Source: Cherax quadricarinatus (Eukaryota > Arthropoda > Malacostraca > Decapoda > Parastacidae). Taken from it: a stretch of 64,000 bases of DNA. Shown one piece after another: positions 20,586 to 30,812 of the stretch (the first letter of the stretch is position 1; each line of letters begins with the position of its first letter). The position numbers and the translations under genes were made by a program. Below the pieces are notes generated by a model. The model was not told the DNA's origin and did no database searches. It saw only the letters and a list, made by a program, of their open reading frames with translations. Where the stretch lies: NCBI RefSeq assembly GCF_038502225.1, contig NC_091312.1, positions 36,088,832-36,152,831 of the forward strand, read 5' to 3'.

Positions 20586-21944
20586 CTCAGTGTCTACTTT
20601 TCTGTTATCAGATTCACTTCACTATGACTGCAACTTTGTATCATATTGAGAATTAGATCTGTTTCTTGTTGGTCCATTGGTCTGGATGGATCATTGTTGT
20701 GGTGAAGATGTTCCTAGAGTAGCAGTGCTAACCAAGGTTTTAAAATAGAATCTTTGAATGATAAGTCGCATCACTTTTCCCGCAGAACTGTTATATTTTT
20801 GGTAGGGCAAAGTGTGGACTCTCTGCTGTGACCCGTATGCTTATATACTTATTCTAGAGGAATATTTTGTCACTCTCATTAGAATCTCTACTGAATAACA
20901 TATAATCCATATGAGTATAGTGCTTATTTTTGCATATATGTAATTGGATATACTACTACTAATTCCCTCATCACTGCTTCTGTCACTATCATATAATTAA
21001 TAAATAACTTATTCTTTGGAGAAATGAAATTAGGTGTGCATGTTATTAAGGGATCTGTTATATCTTGCGATAGATAGCTTATATTTTCATCACTACTCTT
21101 ATTTAATCTTTCTTCTGTATTACAATTTGCATTACTGTTACCGATGTCTATCTTTCTGCGAATCCTTTAATTTGTATATCACTCAAATTATCATCATCTC
21201 ACTGTGGACTTATGCCTCATGTGGGTTAGTTTTTTTTTTTTTTTGTAAGGAGGGAACAGGATATGCCTGACCTCAAAAGTTGTTTGCTGGTCTAAAGTTA
21301 GAGGATGAGTGGAAATTTAAAAGCACTTTGAATTTTTTTGTGTAAATATATGTAATGCTAAGTCCGTCACCTGGGCACATATATAAGTCACTATTAGTTT
21401 AAAGATTAAATAATTTATTCCTCTGCATATTTTTCAGAAAATCAGGAAAAAGAGAAACAACAAATGAAAATTCTAAAACAGTTTTTACCTGCATGAATTC
21501 ATCATGGTATATGACTTGTACTTTACTCAGTCTCGAGTCTGTCCTCAAATCTTGAGTGGTTAAGGCCAGCAGATGTATTGCATTAATAATAGACATGAGC
21601 AGCTCTATTAGTTGTAATGTATTGATTGCAAATTTTTCCAAAATGTGTTAAGAAATAAATGTTTGCCATAAGTGTGAGGAATTTTTGTCTCATTCATGCT
21701 TGATTTTTGGGGTTTATGCATCCTCATGATCAACAGTTTGCTCCTTGTATAGTTGTATTGCTTTTAACACACATTGTTCTTATGGTGAGTTAGTATTACA
21801 AGAACCATATTTACACAGAACTTGCTGTTACTTCAACAGATTTATTTATTTTCATAATTTGTTTATGCAGTTATTTACTGTATATTTTTAATAATTTACT
21901 GTAAAGAACTAATTTATTTATTTCTTATTTGTATTATTTAATTA
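20586..21944. other. Intron 2 sequence, nothing recognised
   Basis: AT-rich sequence with a T-run at 21231-21245. No repeat ends or coding-like segments that I can assign. Confidence 0.45.
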
Positions 21945-24595
21945 GGTAATTTGATTGAACTTTGTATAGAAAGGGGTTTAGTTATAGGTAATACATATTT
22001 TAAGAAAAAGAGGATAAATAAGTATACAAGATATGATGTAGGGCAAAATGACAGTAGTTTGTTGGATTATGTATTGGTAGATAAAAGACTGTTGAGTAGA
22101 CTTCAGGATGTACATGTTTATAGAGGGGCCACAGATATATCAGATCACTTTCTAGTTGTAGCTACACTGAGAGTAAAAGGTAGATGGGATACAAGGAGAA
22201 TAGAAGCATCAGGGAAGAGAGAGGTGAAGGTTTATAAACTAAAAGAGGAGGCAGTTAGGGTAAGATATAAACAGCTATTGGAGGATAGATGGGCTAATGA
22301 GAGCATAGGCAATGGGGTCGAAGAGGTATGGGGTAGGTTTAAAAATGTAGTGTTAGAGTGTTCAGCAGAAGTTTGTGGTTACAGGAAAGAGGAGCGATTG
22401 GTGGAATGATGATGTAAAGAGAGTAGTAAGGGAGAAAAAGTTAGCATATGAGAAGTTTTTACAAAGTAGAAGTGATGCAAGGAGGGAAGAGTATATGGAG
22501 AAAAAGAGAGAGGTTAAGAGAGTGGTGAAGCAATGCAAATGAGAGAGTGGGTGAGATGTTATCAACAAATTTTGTTGAAAATAAGAAAAAGCTTTGGAGT
22601 GAGATTAACAAGTTAAGGAAGCCTAGAGAACAAATGGATTTGTCAGTTAAAAATAGAAGAGGAGAGTTATTAAATGGAGAGTTAGAGGTATTGGGAAGAT
22701 GGAGAGAATATTTTGAGGAATTGTTAAATGTTGATGAAGATAGGGAAGCTGTGATTTCGTGTATAGGGCAAGGAGGAATAACACCTTGTAGGAGTGAGGA
22801 AGAGCCAGTTGTGAGTGTGGGGGAAGTTCGTGAGGCAGTAGGTAAAATGAAAGGGGGTAAGGCAGCCGGGATTGATGGGATCAAGATAGAAATGTTATAA
22901 GCAGGTGGGGATATAGTTTTGGAGTGGTTGGTGCAATTATTTAATAAATGTATGGAAGAGGGTAAGGTACCTAGGGATTGGCAGAGAGCATGCGTAGTTT
23001 CTTTGTATAAAGGCAAAGGGGACAAAAGAGAGTGCAAAAATTATAGGGGGATAAGTCTGTTGAGTATACCTGGTAAAGTGTATGGTAGAGTTATTATTGA
23101 AAGAATTAAGAGTAAGACGGAGAATAGGATAGCAGATGAACAAGGAGGCTTTAGGAAAGGTAGGGGGTGTGTGGACCAGGTGTTTACAGTGAAACATATA
23201 AGTGAACAGTATTTAGAAAAGACTGAAGAGGTCTTTGTGGCATTTTTGGATTTGGAAAAGGCGTATGACAGGGTGGATAGGGGGGCAATGTGGCAGATGT
23301 TGCAGGTGTATGGTGTAGGAGGTAGGTTACTGAAAGCAGCGAAGAGTTTTTACGAGGATAGTAAGGCTCAAGTTAGAGTATGTAGGAAAGAGGGAGATTA
23401 TTTCCCAGTAAAAGTAGGCCTTAGACAAGGATGTGTGATGTCACCGTGGTTGTTTAATATATTTACAGATGGGTTGTAAGAGAAGTAAATGCGAGGGTCT
23501 TGGCAAGAGGCGTGGAGTTAAAAGATAAAGAATCACACATAAAGTGGGAGTTGTCACAGTTGCTCTTTGCTGATGACACTGTGCTCTTGGGAGATTCTGA
23601 AGAGAAGTTGCAGAGGTTGGTGGATGAATTTGGTAGGGTGTGCAAAAGAAGAAAAAATAAAAGTGAATACAGGAAAGAGTAAGGTTATGAGGATAACAAA
23701 AAGATTAGGTGATGAAAGATTGGATATCAGATTGGAGGGAGAGAGTATGGAGGAGGTGAATGTATTCAGATATTTGGGAGTGGACGTGTCAGCGGATGGG
23801 TCTATGAAAGATGAGGTGAATCATAGAATTGATGAGGGGAAAAGGGTGAGTGGTGCACTTAGGAGTCTGTGGAGACAAAGAACTTTGTCCTTGGAGGCAA
23901 AGAGGGGAATGTATGAGAGTATAGTTTTACCAACGCTCTTATATGGGTGTGAAGCATGGGTGATGAATGTTGCAGCGAGGAGAAGGCTGGAGGCAGTGGA
24001 GATGTCATGTCTGAGGGCAATGTGTGGTGTGAATATAATGCAGATAATTCGTAGTTTGGAAGTTAGGAGGAGGTGCGGGATTACCAAAACTGTTGTCCAG
24101 AGGGCTGAGGAAGGGTTGTTGAGGTGGTTCGGACATGTAGAGAGAATGGAGCGAAACAGAGTGACTCCAAGAGTGTATCAGTCTGTAGTGGAAGGAAGGC
24201 GGGGTAGAGGTCAGCCTAGGAAAGGTTGGAGGGAGGGGGTAAAGGAGGTTTTGTGTGCGAGGGGCTTGGACTTCCATCAGGCATGCGTGAGCGTGTTTGA
24301 TAGGAGTGAATGGAGACAAATGGTTTTTAATACTTGATGTGCTGTTGGAGTGTGAGCAAAGTAACATTTATGAAGGGGTTCAGGGAAACCGTCAGGCCGG
24401 ACTTGAGTCCTGGAGATGGGAAGTACAGTGCCTGCACTCTGAAGGAGGGGTGTTAATGTTGCAGTTTAAAAACTGTAGTGTAAAGCACCCTTCTGGCAAG
24501 ACAGTGATGGAGTGAATGATGGTGAAAGTTTTTCTTTTTCGGGCCACCCTGCCTTGGTGGGAATCGGCCAGTGTGATGATAATAATAAAAAATGA
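21945..24595 (+). pseudogene. RTE-type LINE, 5'-truncated, endonuclease C-half plus RT
   Basis: Plus-strand copy in intron 2. It begins within the endonuclease: 21951-22409 reads IELCIERGLVIGNTYF, DYVLVDKRLLSRLQDVHVYR and ATDISDHFLVV, which are APE-type motifs with the catalytic SDH. RT follows in several frames: 22547-22900, with an in-frame stop after IKIEML; 22919-23479, with YKGKGDKRECKNYRGISLL, FLDLEKAYDRVDRGAMW (palm A Asp) and GLRQGCVMSPWLF; then 23500-24337, with LLFADDTVLLGD (palm C) and the C-terminal domain. Frame changes lie near 22409-22547, 23479 and 23650. The tail GGGCCACCCTGCCTTGGTGG is followed by GATAATAATAA repeats. Full RTE ORFs are usually near 1000 codons; this one is cut before the first endonuclease motifs. 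Confidence 0.93.
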
Positions 24596-25457
24596 CACTG
24601 TCATTACACACACTAATAAGCTATGAGTTTCTATATACCTATTCAGTTCCCAGGAAGAAAGGATTAATTTTCTGATCTCTTTTTGGCTCTTAATGGTTTT
24701 TGTTTCTGTATTATTTGTTCAGTTTATGACAGCCCTATTAATAATTTGGCCATCAGTCCAGTCAGAGTTGACTGGTTGTTTCACCATTTTAATTTAGTTT
24801 TATGGCAGCAATGGCTCACATTGCTGATGCTTGTGCTTTCATCTTTTCAATGATTCATGAACCATGGTGGTGTGCTGCTGAACACACTATTGTAATTTAT
24901 CATATTTTTCAAGAATTTGCAAGTAAAAACACAGAGTTTATAATCAGCATTTTAGTATTACACCTGATCTGTATACTGTTATTTTCTAAGGTTCAAGATA
25001 TTAAGTAAGATAAATAAAGCAATAGTGTTATGCCAGTTAAACTTTCTAGCAAAACCATCCAGTACTTGTGCTGGTCTTCCATATTTCTCAATGGTTTCCA
25101 AGTAATGATGGTGAGATTTCTACTCATTATCATAACATTACACATGATCTGCATTCTCCTGTTTAGTAAGACAGAATATTAAAGGAGACCAAATCATAAG
25201 TGTGATGCTAGATAAACTGTTATATTTGTGTAGATATGCCAGATTGACTTTGGTGATAAATGCGCAGTGTTCTGTGAAAATTTTTTGCACATTTCTTGAA
25301 ATTTTATTCCATGCAGGCATATCCTCATCATTTGTGGATGGGATCCAGAATTTCACACGATTATGAGGGCACTGGTAAACAGAGTCCTAAACTCTTAGGA
25401 GAGAAATCCAAGTTCTCAGGAAGGGAACAGTGGCAAAAAAATGTCTCATAAATATTA
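24596..25457. other. Intron 2 sequence, nothing recognised
   Basis: Unassigned intron. The short frame at 24802-25008 has no recognisable domain. Confidence 0.45.
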
Positions 25458-25459
25458 TA

Positions 25460-25661
25460 CAGTGGAACCTCAAATATCGAACTTTCTTCGTTCCAGACGG
25501 CTGTTCGAGTGCCGTTACCGAACGAATTTATTCCCATCAGGAATATTGTAAATTAGATTAGTCATTTCAGATCCTCAAAAATACACTTATAAAAGCACTT
25601 ACAAAAATACACTTACTTAATTGGTTGAGTTGGGAGCAGTTCGATATTTGAGGTTCCACTG
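25460..25661. mobile_element. TA-flanked MITE with long terminal inverted repeats
   Basis: TA at 25458-25459 and 25662-25663. The 202-bp insert has ends CAGTGGAACCTCAAATATCG and the exact complement on the right, extending to ~23 bp. Non-coding. The interior resembles the MITE at 7866-8059 (TTAGATTAG, ACACTTACTTAATTGGTTGA). Confidence 0.88.
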
Positions 25662-26126
25662 TATTTACTTTAGTAGGTACAAATAATTATAGTAATCACA
25701 AAGCAGTTACAATAATTCTTTACATTGCACTGAATCATTTCTTGAAATTTGGGAGTTTAGAACAATATTACAGAGTCAGATGGGCAAATACTGAGTTTTA
25801 TTAAAGCAAATTTCAGTGTTTCTATCTCTGGTATGTGAAGCATTTTTTTCTTTTTTAACCCTCATTCACCTGGCTTGAGATAGGTATTCTGAACAGTTTC
25901 AACCAACACTGCCCATTTTAAGAAAAAATCACTTGCGTGTTTAAAACGAATTCTTGTATGGTAATATAAAGAGTTTTTGTGTGATTATTTTCTTCAGTGT
26001 GTAGTGTGAAGTTAATAATGTAAGTATGTTTTAATAAAAAGTGAATTAGTGATGTTAGAACATTAAATACAGTATATGATATATAATTTTTTCACAAAAA
26101 AATTAAGTTTTCCTTGTTTTTGGCAG

Positions 26127-26248
26127 AACAATTTTTCATTCTCCGAAAAGGAGGACTTCAGTGATTTACCACCTAATCAACGAAAGAAAAGAATCCAACA
26201 ACGAATTGATGATGTTACAACAAAACTCCATCAAGAAACAGCAGCCAG
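26127..26248 (+). CDS. Cip4: Cip4/TOCA-1-like exon: first half of HR1 domain
   Basis: 122-nt exon entering in phase 0 and leaving in phase 2, with acceptor TTGTTTTTGGCAG and donor GTAATA. It encodes NNFSFSEKEDFSDLPPNQRK then KRIQQRIDDVTTKLHQETAA. The DFSDLPPNQRKKRIQ segment is the characteristic start of the HR1 (ACC-finger type) antiparallel coiled coil in Cip4/FNBP1 proteins, which binds GTP-loaded Cdc42. The next exon, 37166, completes the split Arg codon and continues the domain. Confidence 0.93.
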
Positions 26249-27147
26249 GTAATATTTAATTAATGTTTTCTCTAGTAACTATTTTTTGTATAGACTTCAA
26301 ACTTTAGAAGTTCAACTTTAACCTTGATTACTAGCATCTTAAAAATATTTATTAAAAGAATTATAGTGTGTGACTGATTACAATACTGGAACTCGATGAG
26401 CAGAGCCTGAATTATAAATATTTTTTCACAGATAATTTTTTGAAATGCAATGATACTTTGTGTATGTTCATTTTATGGATGTGTAGACTTTTTGGGGTAG
26501 AGATTAGTTAAGAATCATAGATAAAATAATTATAATGTTCTAAAGTAGTAGTAGTTGCTGCTGCTGCCACCCTACTGGACATGTCCATGGAGTAAAGGGG
26601 GGTAGCACAGTGGGATCTCATACCACACCCTCCCACCCACAGTTATCCTTACCACTACCTTCTCACACTATATACCCAGGCACATTAATCCTTACCTTAA
26701 CAATGAGGGAACAGTGAGCATATATAAAGAGTCTTGAGTTGGATACAGTGTGAGAGATGGTGAGAATGAATAGGAGAGGGAGCGAGTGAGCAAGTCCAGC
26801 TGCTGCCCATCACTATACACCTATCACCTGCACCACACACACACTTCTACTGCATTGAAGACGTGTTGAGCATATGTACAGAGTTTTGTATTGTATACGA
26901 TGTAAGAAAGAGGATCAGAGTGAATAAGAGAGAGAAGGACATAAGGCAGCTACTGCCTGCCCCAACACATCTATACTGTACTGCAACTCTATTTTGTTGA
27001 ATTGACTTGTATACATTGATTGAATTTTTTAATACTATTTTTATGGGTAAATATTCTTAGTTAAAAAAATAGATGAAATTAGATAGAGAATATTATGACT
27101 TGAGAATGTATATTTGATTATAACATAGGTATGGTATAGGTATTTGT
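26249..27147. other. Intron 3 start, nothing recognised
   Basis: No element ends found. A short (TAG/CTG)-rich stretch at 26545-26568 is the only simple repeat noted. Confidence 0.4.
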
Positions 27148-27611
27148 AGATAGTAGGTTGGTAGACAGCAACCGCCCAGGGAGGACTACCGTCCTGCCAA
27201 GTGAGTGTAAAATGGAATCCTGTAATTGTTTTACATGATGGTAGGATTGCTGGTGTCTTTTTTCTGTCTCTTAAACATGCAAGATTTCAGGTACATCTTG
27301 CTTCTTTTACTTACACTTAGGTCACACTACACATACATGTACAAGCATATATATACACACCCCTCTGGGTTTTCTTCTATTTTCTTTCTAGTTCTTGTTC
27401 TTGTTTATTTCCTCTTATCTCCATGAGGAAGTGGAACAGAATTCTTCCTCTGTAAGCCATGCGTGTTGTAAGAGGCGACTAAAATGCCGGGAGCAAGGGC
27501 CTAGTAACCCCTTCTCCTGTATAAATTACTAAATTTAAAAAGAGAAACTTTTGTTTTTCTATTTGGGCCACCCTGCCTCGGTGGGATATGGCCGGTTTGT
27601 TGAAAAAAAAA
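27148..27611 (+). mobile_element. SINE-like element, near full length
   Basis: From AGATAGTAGGTTGGTAGACA through CTACACATACATGTACAAGC, ATCTCCATGAGGAAGTGG, GGCGACTAAAATGCCGGGAG and AGTAACCCCTTCTCCTGTA to the tail GGTGGGATATGGCCGGTTTG and an A-run. No clean target duplication found. Confidence 0.85.
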
Positions 27612-27639
27612 ATTATGGGAAAATAGGTTTAGTTTTTGA

Positions 27640-28050
27640 ACAGATGATATATGTGATGAATGGTTTTGAAAACCGACAAGTTGAAGAATTGAGACACTTA
27701 TGCAACATATGGGAATCTTTATTAAAGAAACGTTTCACCACAGAGTGGCATCATCAGTCCTATACAAGGCAGGAAGGTATAAGGAGAGGAGGAGTTTGAG
27801 GTAATCAGTCCCTCAGCCTGGAGTCGATGTGTTCAGTCCATCAATCTTGTAGAAAGTACAGCACAGAGTCATAGAAGTGGCTTATATACTGTAGTCAGGT
27901 GAGGCAAAGCAGGAGGAGGCGGGGTCATAGTGGAACCATCCATTAGTCTAAATAGGTTATTGTCCAACAGATTGGACAAGTGTTGAAGAATTCTTTGTAT
28001 CAAAATCCCATCATGATGCAGTGTCCAATATGTTGGACAAAGTCCTACTT
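27640..28050 (-). mobile_element. Penelope-like terminal fragment with canonical hammerhead core boxes
   Basis: The minus strand at 27732-27757 reads CTGATGA, then a hairpin GCCAC/GTGGT, then GAAACG, followed by TTTCTTTAATAAAG. CTGATGA and GAAA are the two invariant boxes of the hammerhead ribozyme. One extra T lies between CTGATGA and the hairpin. Penelope-like elements are known to carry such motifs in their terminal repeats. The surrounding segment (GGAGGAGTTTGAGGTAATCA, GTCCAACAGATTGGACAA) has no ORF and is absorbed into a family A remnant at ~28050. Confidence 0.65.
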
Positions 28051-28968
28051 AGACTAGTGGATTTTTCTTATGAAATGATAGAGACTCTTTATCTGAAGGT
28101 AATGAAACCAAGAGTATGAAATTGGATGGAAAACTTATGGAATTACCCTCCCGCAAAGCTAGTTGTCTTGGTGATATTTACGCATTAGTGATTTTGCCCA
28201 CTTTGAGACCTATTTCATTGTTCAAGTTGACCTGACTCATAGATATTTCACTAGTATTCCTTCTATTCTATTGACTGAGTACAAGAAACTACCCATTTAC
28301 CTATTTCAACTACCCAGTAAAGTTAAAATTGCCAGTTTAAGAATAGGGTCCAGAATAAACAGTGTAGGTATTCCTGACACTGAAAAAATATTTCCTCTAT
28401 TCATTAGTTATATCCCCAAGCCTCTCCTGTATTATGCTTGCTTTCCATTTTGAATTTTTATTCACACAAGAAATAAAAGATTTTCTGTTATGCAAGCTAC
28501 TGCAGTATTGTAATAATTTTATAAATAATGTCAGCACATTTGTGGACACGTATTAGATCTACCAGTCTGATGCATATTGGGCGAGTGACGTAATTTCTGT
28601 ACTCTGAAATATTGGCAGTAATCGAACATTTCCACTACTTTGAGCTGAATTTCAAGCTACTTTCATTCCTCAAACCAATTAAAATCATCCTTTGTTTCTG
28701 TAATGTATCTCTCATAAACACCATATGAAAATACACTGCAAAATCGCAGTTTTCAACCAAAAACAACGTTGCAGTTTTTTCCTATTATGCATTGCTTGCT
28801 GCAGATTTTTTTTTTATATGGTGCACACTTACCACATAGACCCATTCTCTCATATCTAGGCCCAGATTTACTGCTCTCAGCTTATTTGAGCTGAGCTGAG
28901 CTCATGGTGTACTGCAGGACTGACCCATGCTTTAAAGCCATAGTACAATGGGACCCACCTTGAACGGG
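28050..28968 (+). mobile_element. Truncated TTAA family A element
   Basis: Contains the family A body (TTTTTCTTATGAAATGATAG, CATTTTGAATTTTTATTCAC, CATTCTCTCATATCTAGGCC) and ends ACGGG-TTAA (TTAA 28969-28972). The right end (CTTGAACGGG) differs from the standard AACAGTCAAAGGG, and the left end is missing. The interior resembles that of family C at 16753-17940 more than copies A4-A6. Confidence 0.65.
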
Positions 28969-28973
28969 TTAAA

Positions 28974-29280
28974 TGGGTCTCAGGAAACAACACGAAGTTC
29001 AATGATGACAAATTTCAATTACTCTGTTGTGGAAAACTCGAGGAAATAAAAACTGGATTGGAGTATAAAACAAATTTCAGTCAGACAATAGAGCGAAAAA
29101 CTAACGTGAAGAACCTGGGAGTGATAATGTCAGAGAATCTCACTTTCAAGGATCACAACAATGTCTCTACTACATCTGCTGGGAAAATGATAGAATCAAA
29201 TCAAATCAAGTTTATTCTCTATAAGGGTTACAATGTGGGGTTTACAGGATTTGGATATTGTGTGGTTTACATGTTATAAA
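28974..29280 (+). pseudogene. Non-LTR LINE (CR1/Jockey-like) C-terminal fragment
   Basis: The 29058-29279 frame begins MEYKTNFSQTIERKTNVKNL and continues GVIMSENLTFKDH, matching the VKDLGV-xxSxxLxFxxH motif that follows the RT palm in CR1/Jockey-type LINEs. The preceding ~80 nt (NDDKFQLLCCGKLEE in another reading) fits the same ORF after a stop. After ~29190 the sequence becomes a different decapod-style repeat (AAATCAAATCAAGTTTATTC to CACTAGGACACCTAGCATGG). Confidence 0.6.
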
Positions 29281-29690
29281 ATACTAATTACAGAGGGGGC
29301 CACTAGGACACCTAGCATGGCTAGGCATTTCGGGCAGACTTAGATTAATTCTTAACATTAAATCCTTACAGATTATGGTATTAAGGCTAGGTGACTACAT
29401 TATAATTTGTGAGGTTAGCAATGTGAATGCTTTTGTTTTAGCACAATACAAAGTGTCTATATTGGAGTATCATAGGCAAACTTATGACTAGTTAGGATTC
29501 ATTATTTTAAGATTAAGATTAGTATTTCTGTGTTTATAGTCAGTGGGTGAGTGAGTGTAATTGTGAATGGATAATGAGAACCTTCAAAACCAGGGATGCC
29601 AAGCCATTGAAGATTCTCTTCAAATTGCCTTTTCTCTCCTGGCTGGAGAACTGCTGTACTGTAGGTGAAATTGCAGACCTGGAGTATATA
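29190..29690 (+). repeat. Unclassified interspersed-repeat-like sequence
   Basis: The stretch with TCAAGTTTATTCTCTATAAG, GGGGCCACTAGGACACCTAG and CATGGCTAGGCATTTCGGGC reads like a common arthropod repeat I have seen before, but no second copy lies in this window. No ORF. Confidence 0.35.
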
Positions 29691-29704
29691 GAGCCTCTCC
29701 TCAC
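29691..29704. mobile_element. Family E TA-MITE, left end (split by a 5-kb insertion)
   Basis: GAGCCTCTCCTCAC after TA (29689-29690) is one terminal repeat of the MITE that resumes at 34664-34948. The intact relative at 43576-43895 supplies the unbroken order. Confidence 0.75.
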
Positions 29705-29854
29705 TTAGCCCTTTCAGGGTCGATCCTGTAGTATTATATAAGGCTTGAGAGCCAGTGTCGGTCCCGTAATACTACGCCAAAATTCTAGAGCCTTCAAATC
29801 TAGCAGGAGAAAGCTGGTAGGCCTGCATGTGAGAGAATGGGTCTGTATGGTCAG

Positions 29855-30277
29855 TATTACAACCCAGGATTCCAATTGGCCTGTTATCCCGGGTGTAATG
29901 GGAGCAAAATAAACACAGCAGAAAAAGTTTAGACTTATATTATCCTTCACCAATTTAGAACAGCAATATGTACACTATGTACAGTGATAAGTATAGTGCA
30001 CTCCACGGTAAGCAAGGCAGAAATAGAAGCCACAAGATAGCAGACCGTGCTTCACCCAGCCATAGAATGGGAATGACAAGGGCAGACAGGAGAGTGGTAC
30101 CCACATAACCTCTGCGATTGCCAAAACCATCTTCTTATTGGCTAGAACCTGGTCACTAGTTGAACGACGGGGCCCCATCAACTCTTAGCAACCTGGTTCG
30201 CTGGTTGGGGGAGATAGCCTGTAAATGAGGGTGTGTACATGCGCCAAATAAAGGTTACGTACTCTTTGCATGCCACA
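29855..30277. mobile_element. Solo-LTR-like insert with 5-6 bp target duplication
   Basis: GTCAG(T) occurs at 29850-29855 and 30278-30283 around ~423 bp that is absent from other family A copies, where TGGTCAGTGTGC is continuous. The right end is ...GCATGCCACA, with AAATAAA ~30 bp before it, which would suit a polyadenylation signal in plus orientation; the left end is TATTACAACCC, not the usual TG. Length and target duplication fit a solo LTR; orientation is uncertain. Confidence 0.6.
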
Positions 30278-30359
30278 GTCAGTGTGCGCAGTATGAAAAA
30301 AAATCGGGGCACCTGCATTGCATTGTGGGAGTGGCAACTCAGTGCGCCTTAGTCACCAA

Positions 30360-30535
30360 GCCAAGCGGTAAGGAATACTTCACTCTTCCCTTCCCAAGTG
30401 ATAGTTCTAATGCAGATTGAAGTGTCAGTGAAGATGAATCTAATGGTTTTGAGGAGTTTGTGACAGAAAGTAATGCCCAGGATACCAGAAATAGTGCTGA
30501 AAACCCAGACGATTATCAACCTTCCACCTTCCACC
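30360..30535 (+). pseudogene. Acidic coding-like stretch, possible transposase N-terminus
   Basis: One frame reads SVSEDESNGFEEFVTESNAQ followed by DTRNSAENPDDYQPSTFH, with a stop just before it (GATTGA at ~30415). The acidic, low-complexity composition and the position just inside a piggyBac-type end resemble piggyBac transposase N-termini. No further transposase motif follows because G-rich repeats replace the sequence. Weak call. Confidence 0.3.
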
Positions 30536-30566
30536 AAAAAAGTCAAAGTGACTTATTTGCATGTGG

Positions 30567-30812
30567 GTAGTGGAGAAGGCTGCATGGGTAGTGGGGAAGG
30601 GAGGATCTGTGGTGGGGAAGACAGTGTGGGTTTGTGTAAACAACATAACAGCATATGTGTAGATTTACCTAGGATAACCCAAAAAAGTCAGCCAAAGTGA
30701 CTTATTTCCATGTGGGTGGTGGGGAAGGCAGTGTAGGTAGTGGGGAAGGGAACATCTGTGGTGGGGAAGACAGTGTGGGTGGTGGGGAAGGCTGCATGGG
30801 TAGTGGGGAAGG
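30567..30812 (+). repeat. G-rich imperfect tandem repeats
   Basis: Repeated GGTGGGGAAGRCAGTGTGGG-like units of roughly 20-25 bp, including the segment GTGTAAACAACATAACAGCA to TACCTAGGATAACCC, which is repeated at 32360-32420 on the far side of the Ty3-like fragment. Closely spaced GGGG runs could form G-quadruplexes on the + strand. Confidence 0.7.

Noticed and set aside
22459..23037. 192-codon minus-strand open frame
   Set aside because: Antisense shadow of the plus-strand RT, as for 56219-56905.
30360..30535. Definite piggyBac transposase gene
   Set aside because: Only a short acidic stretch is visible and no catalytic aspartate motif; kept as a weak pseudogene call only.
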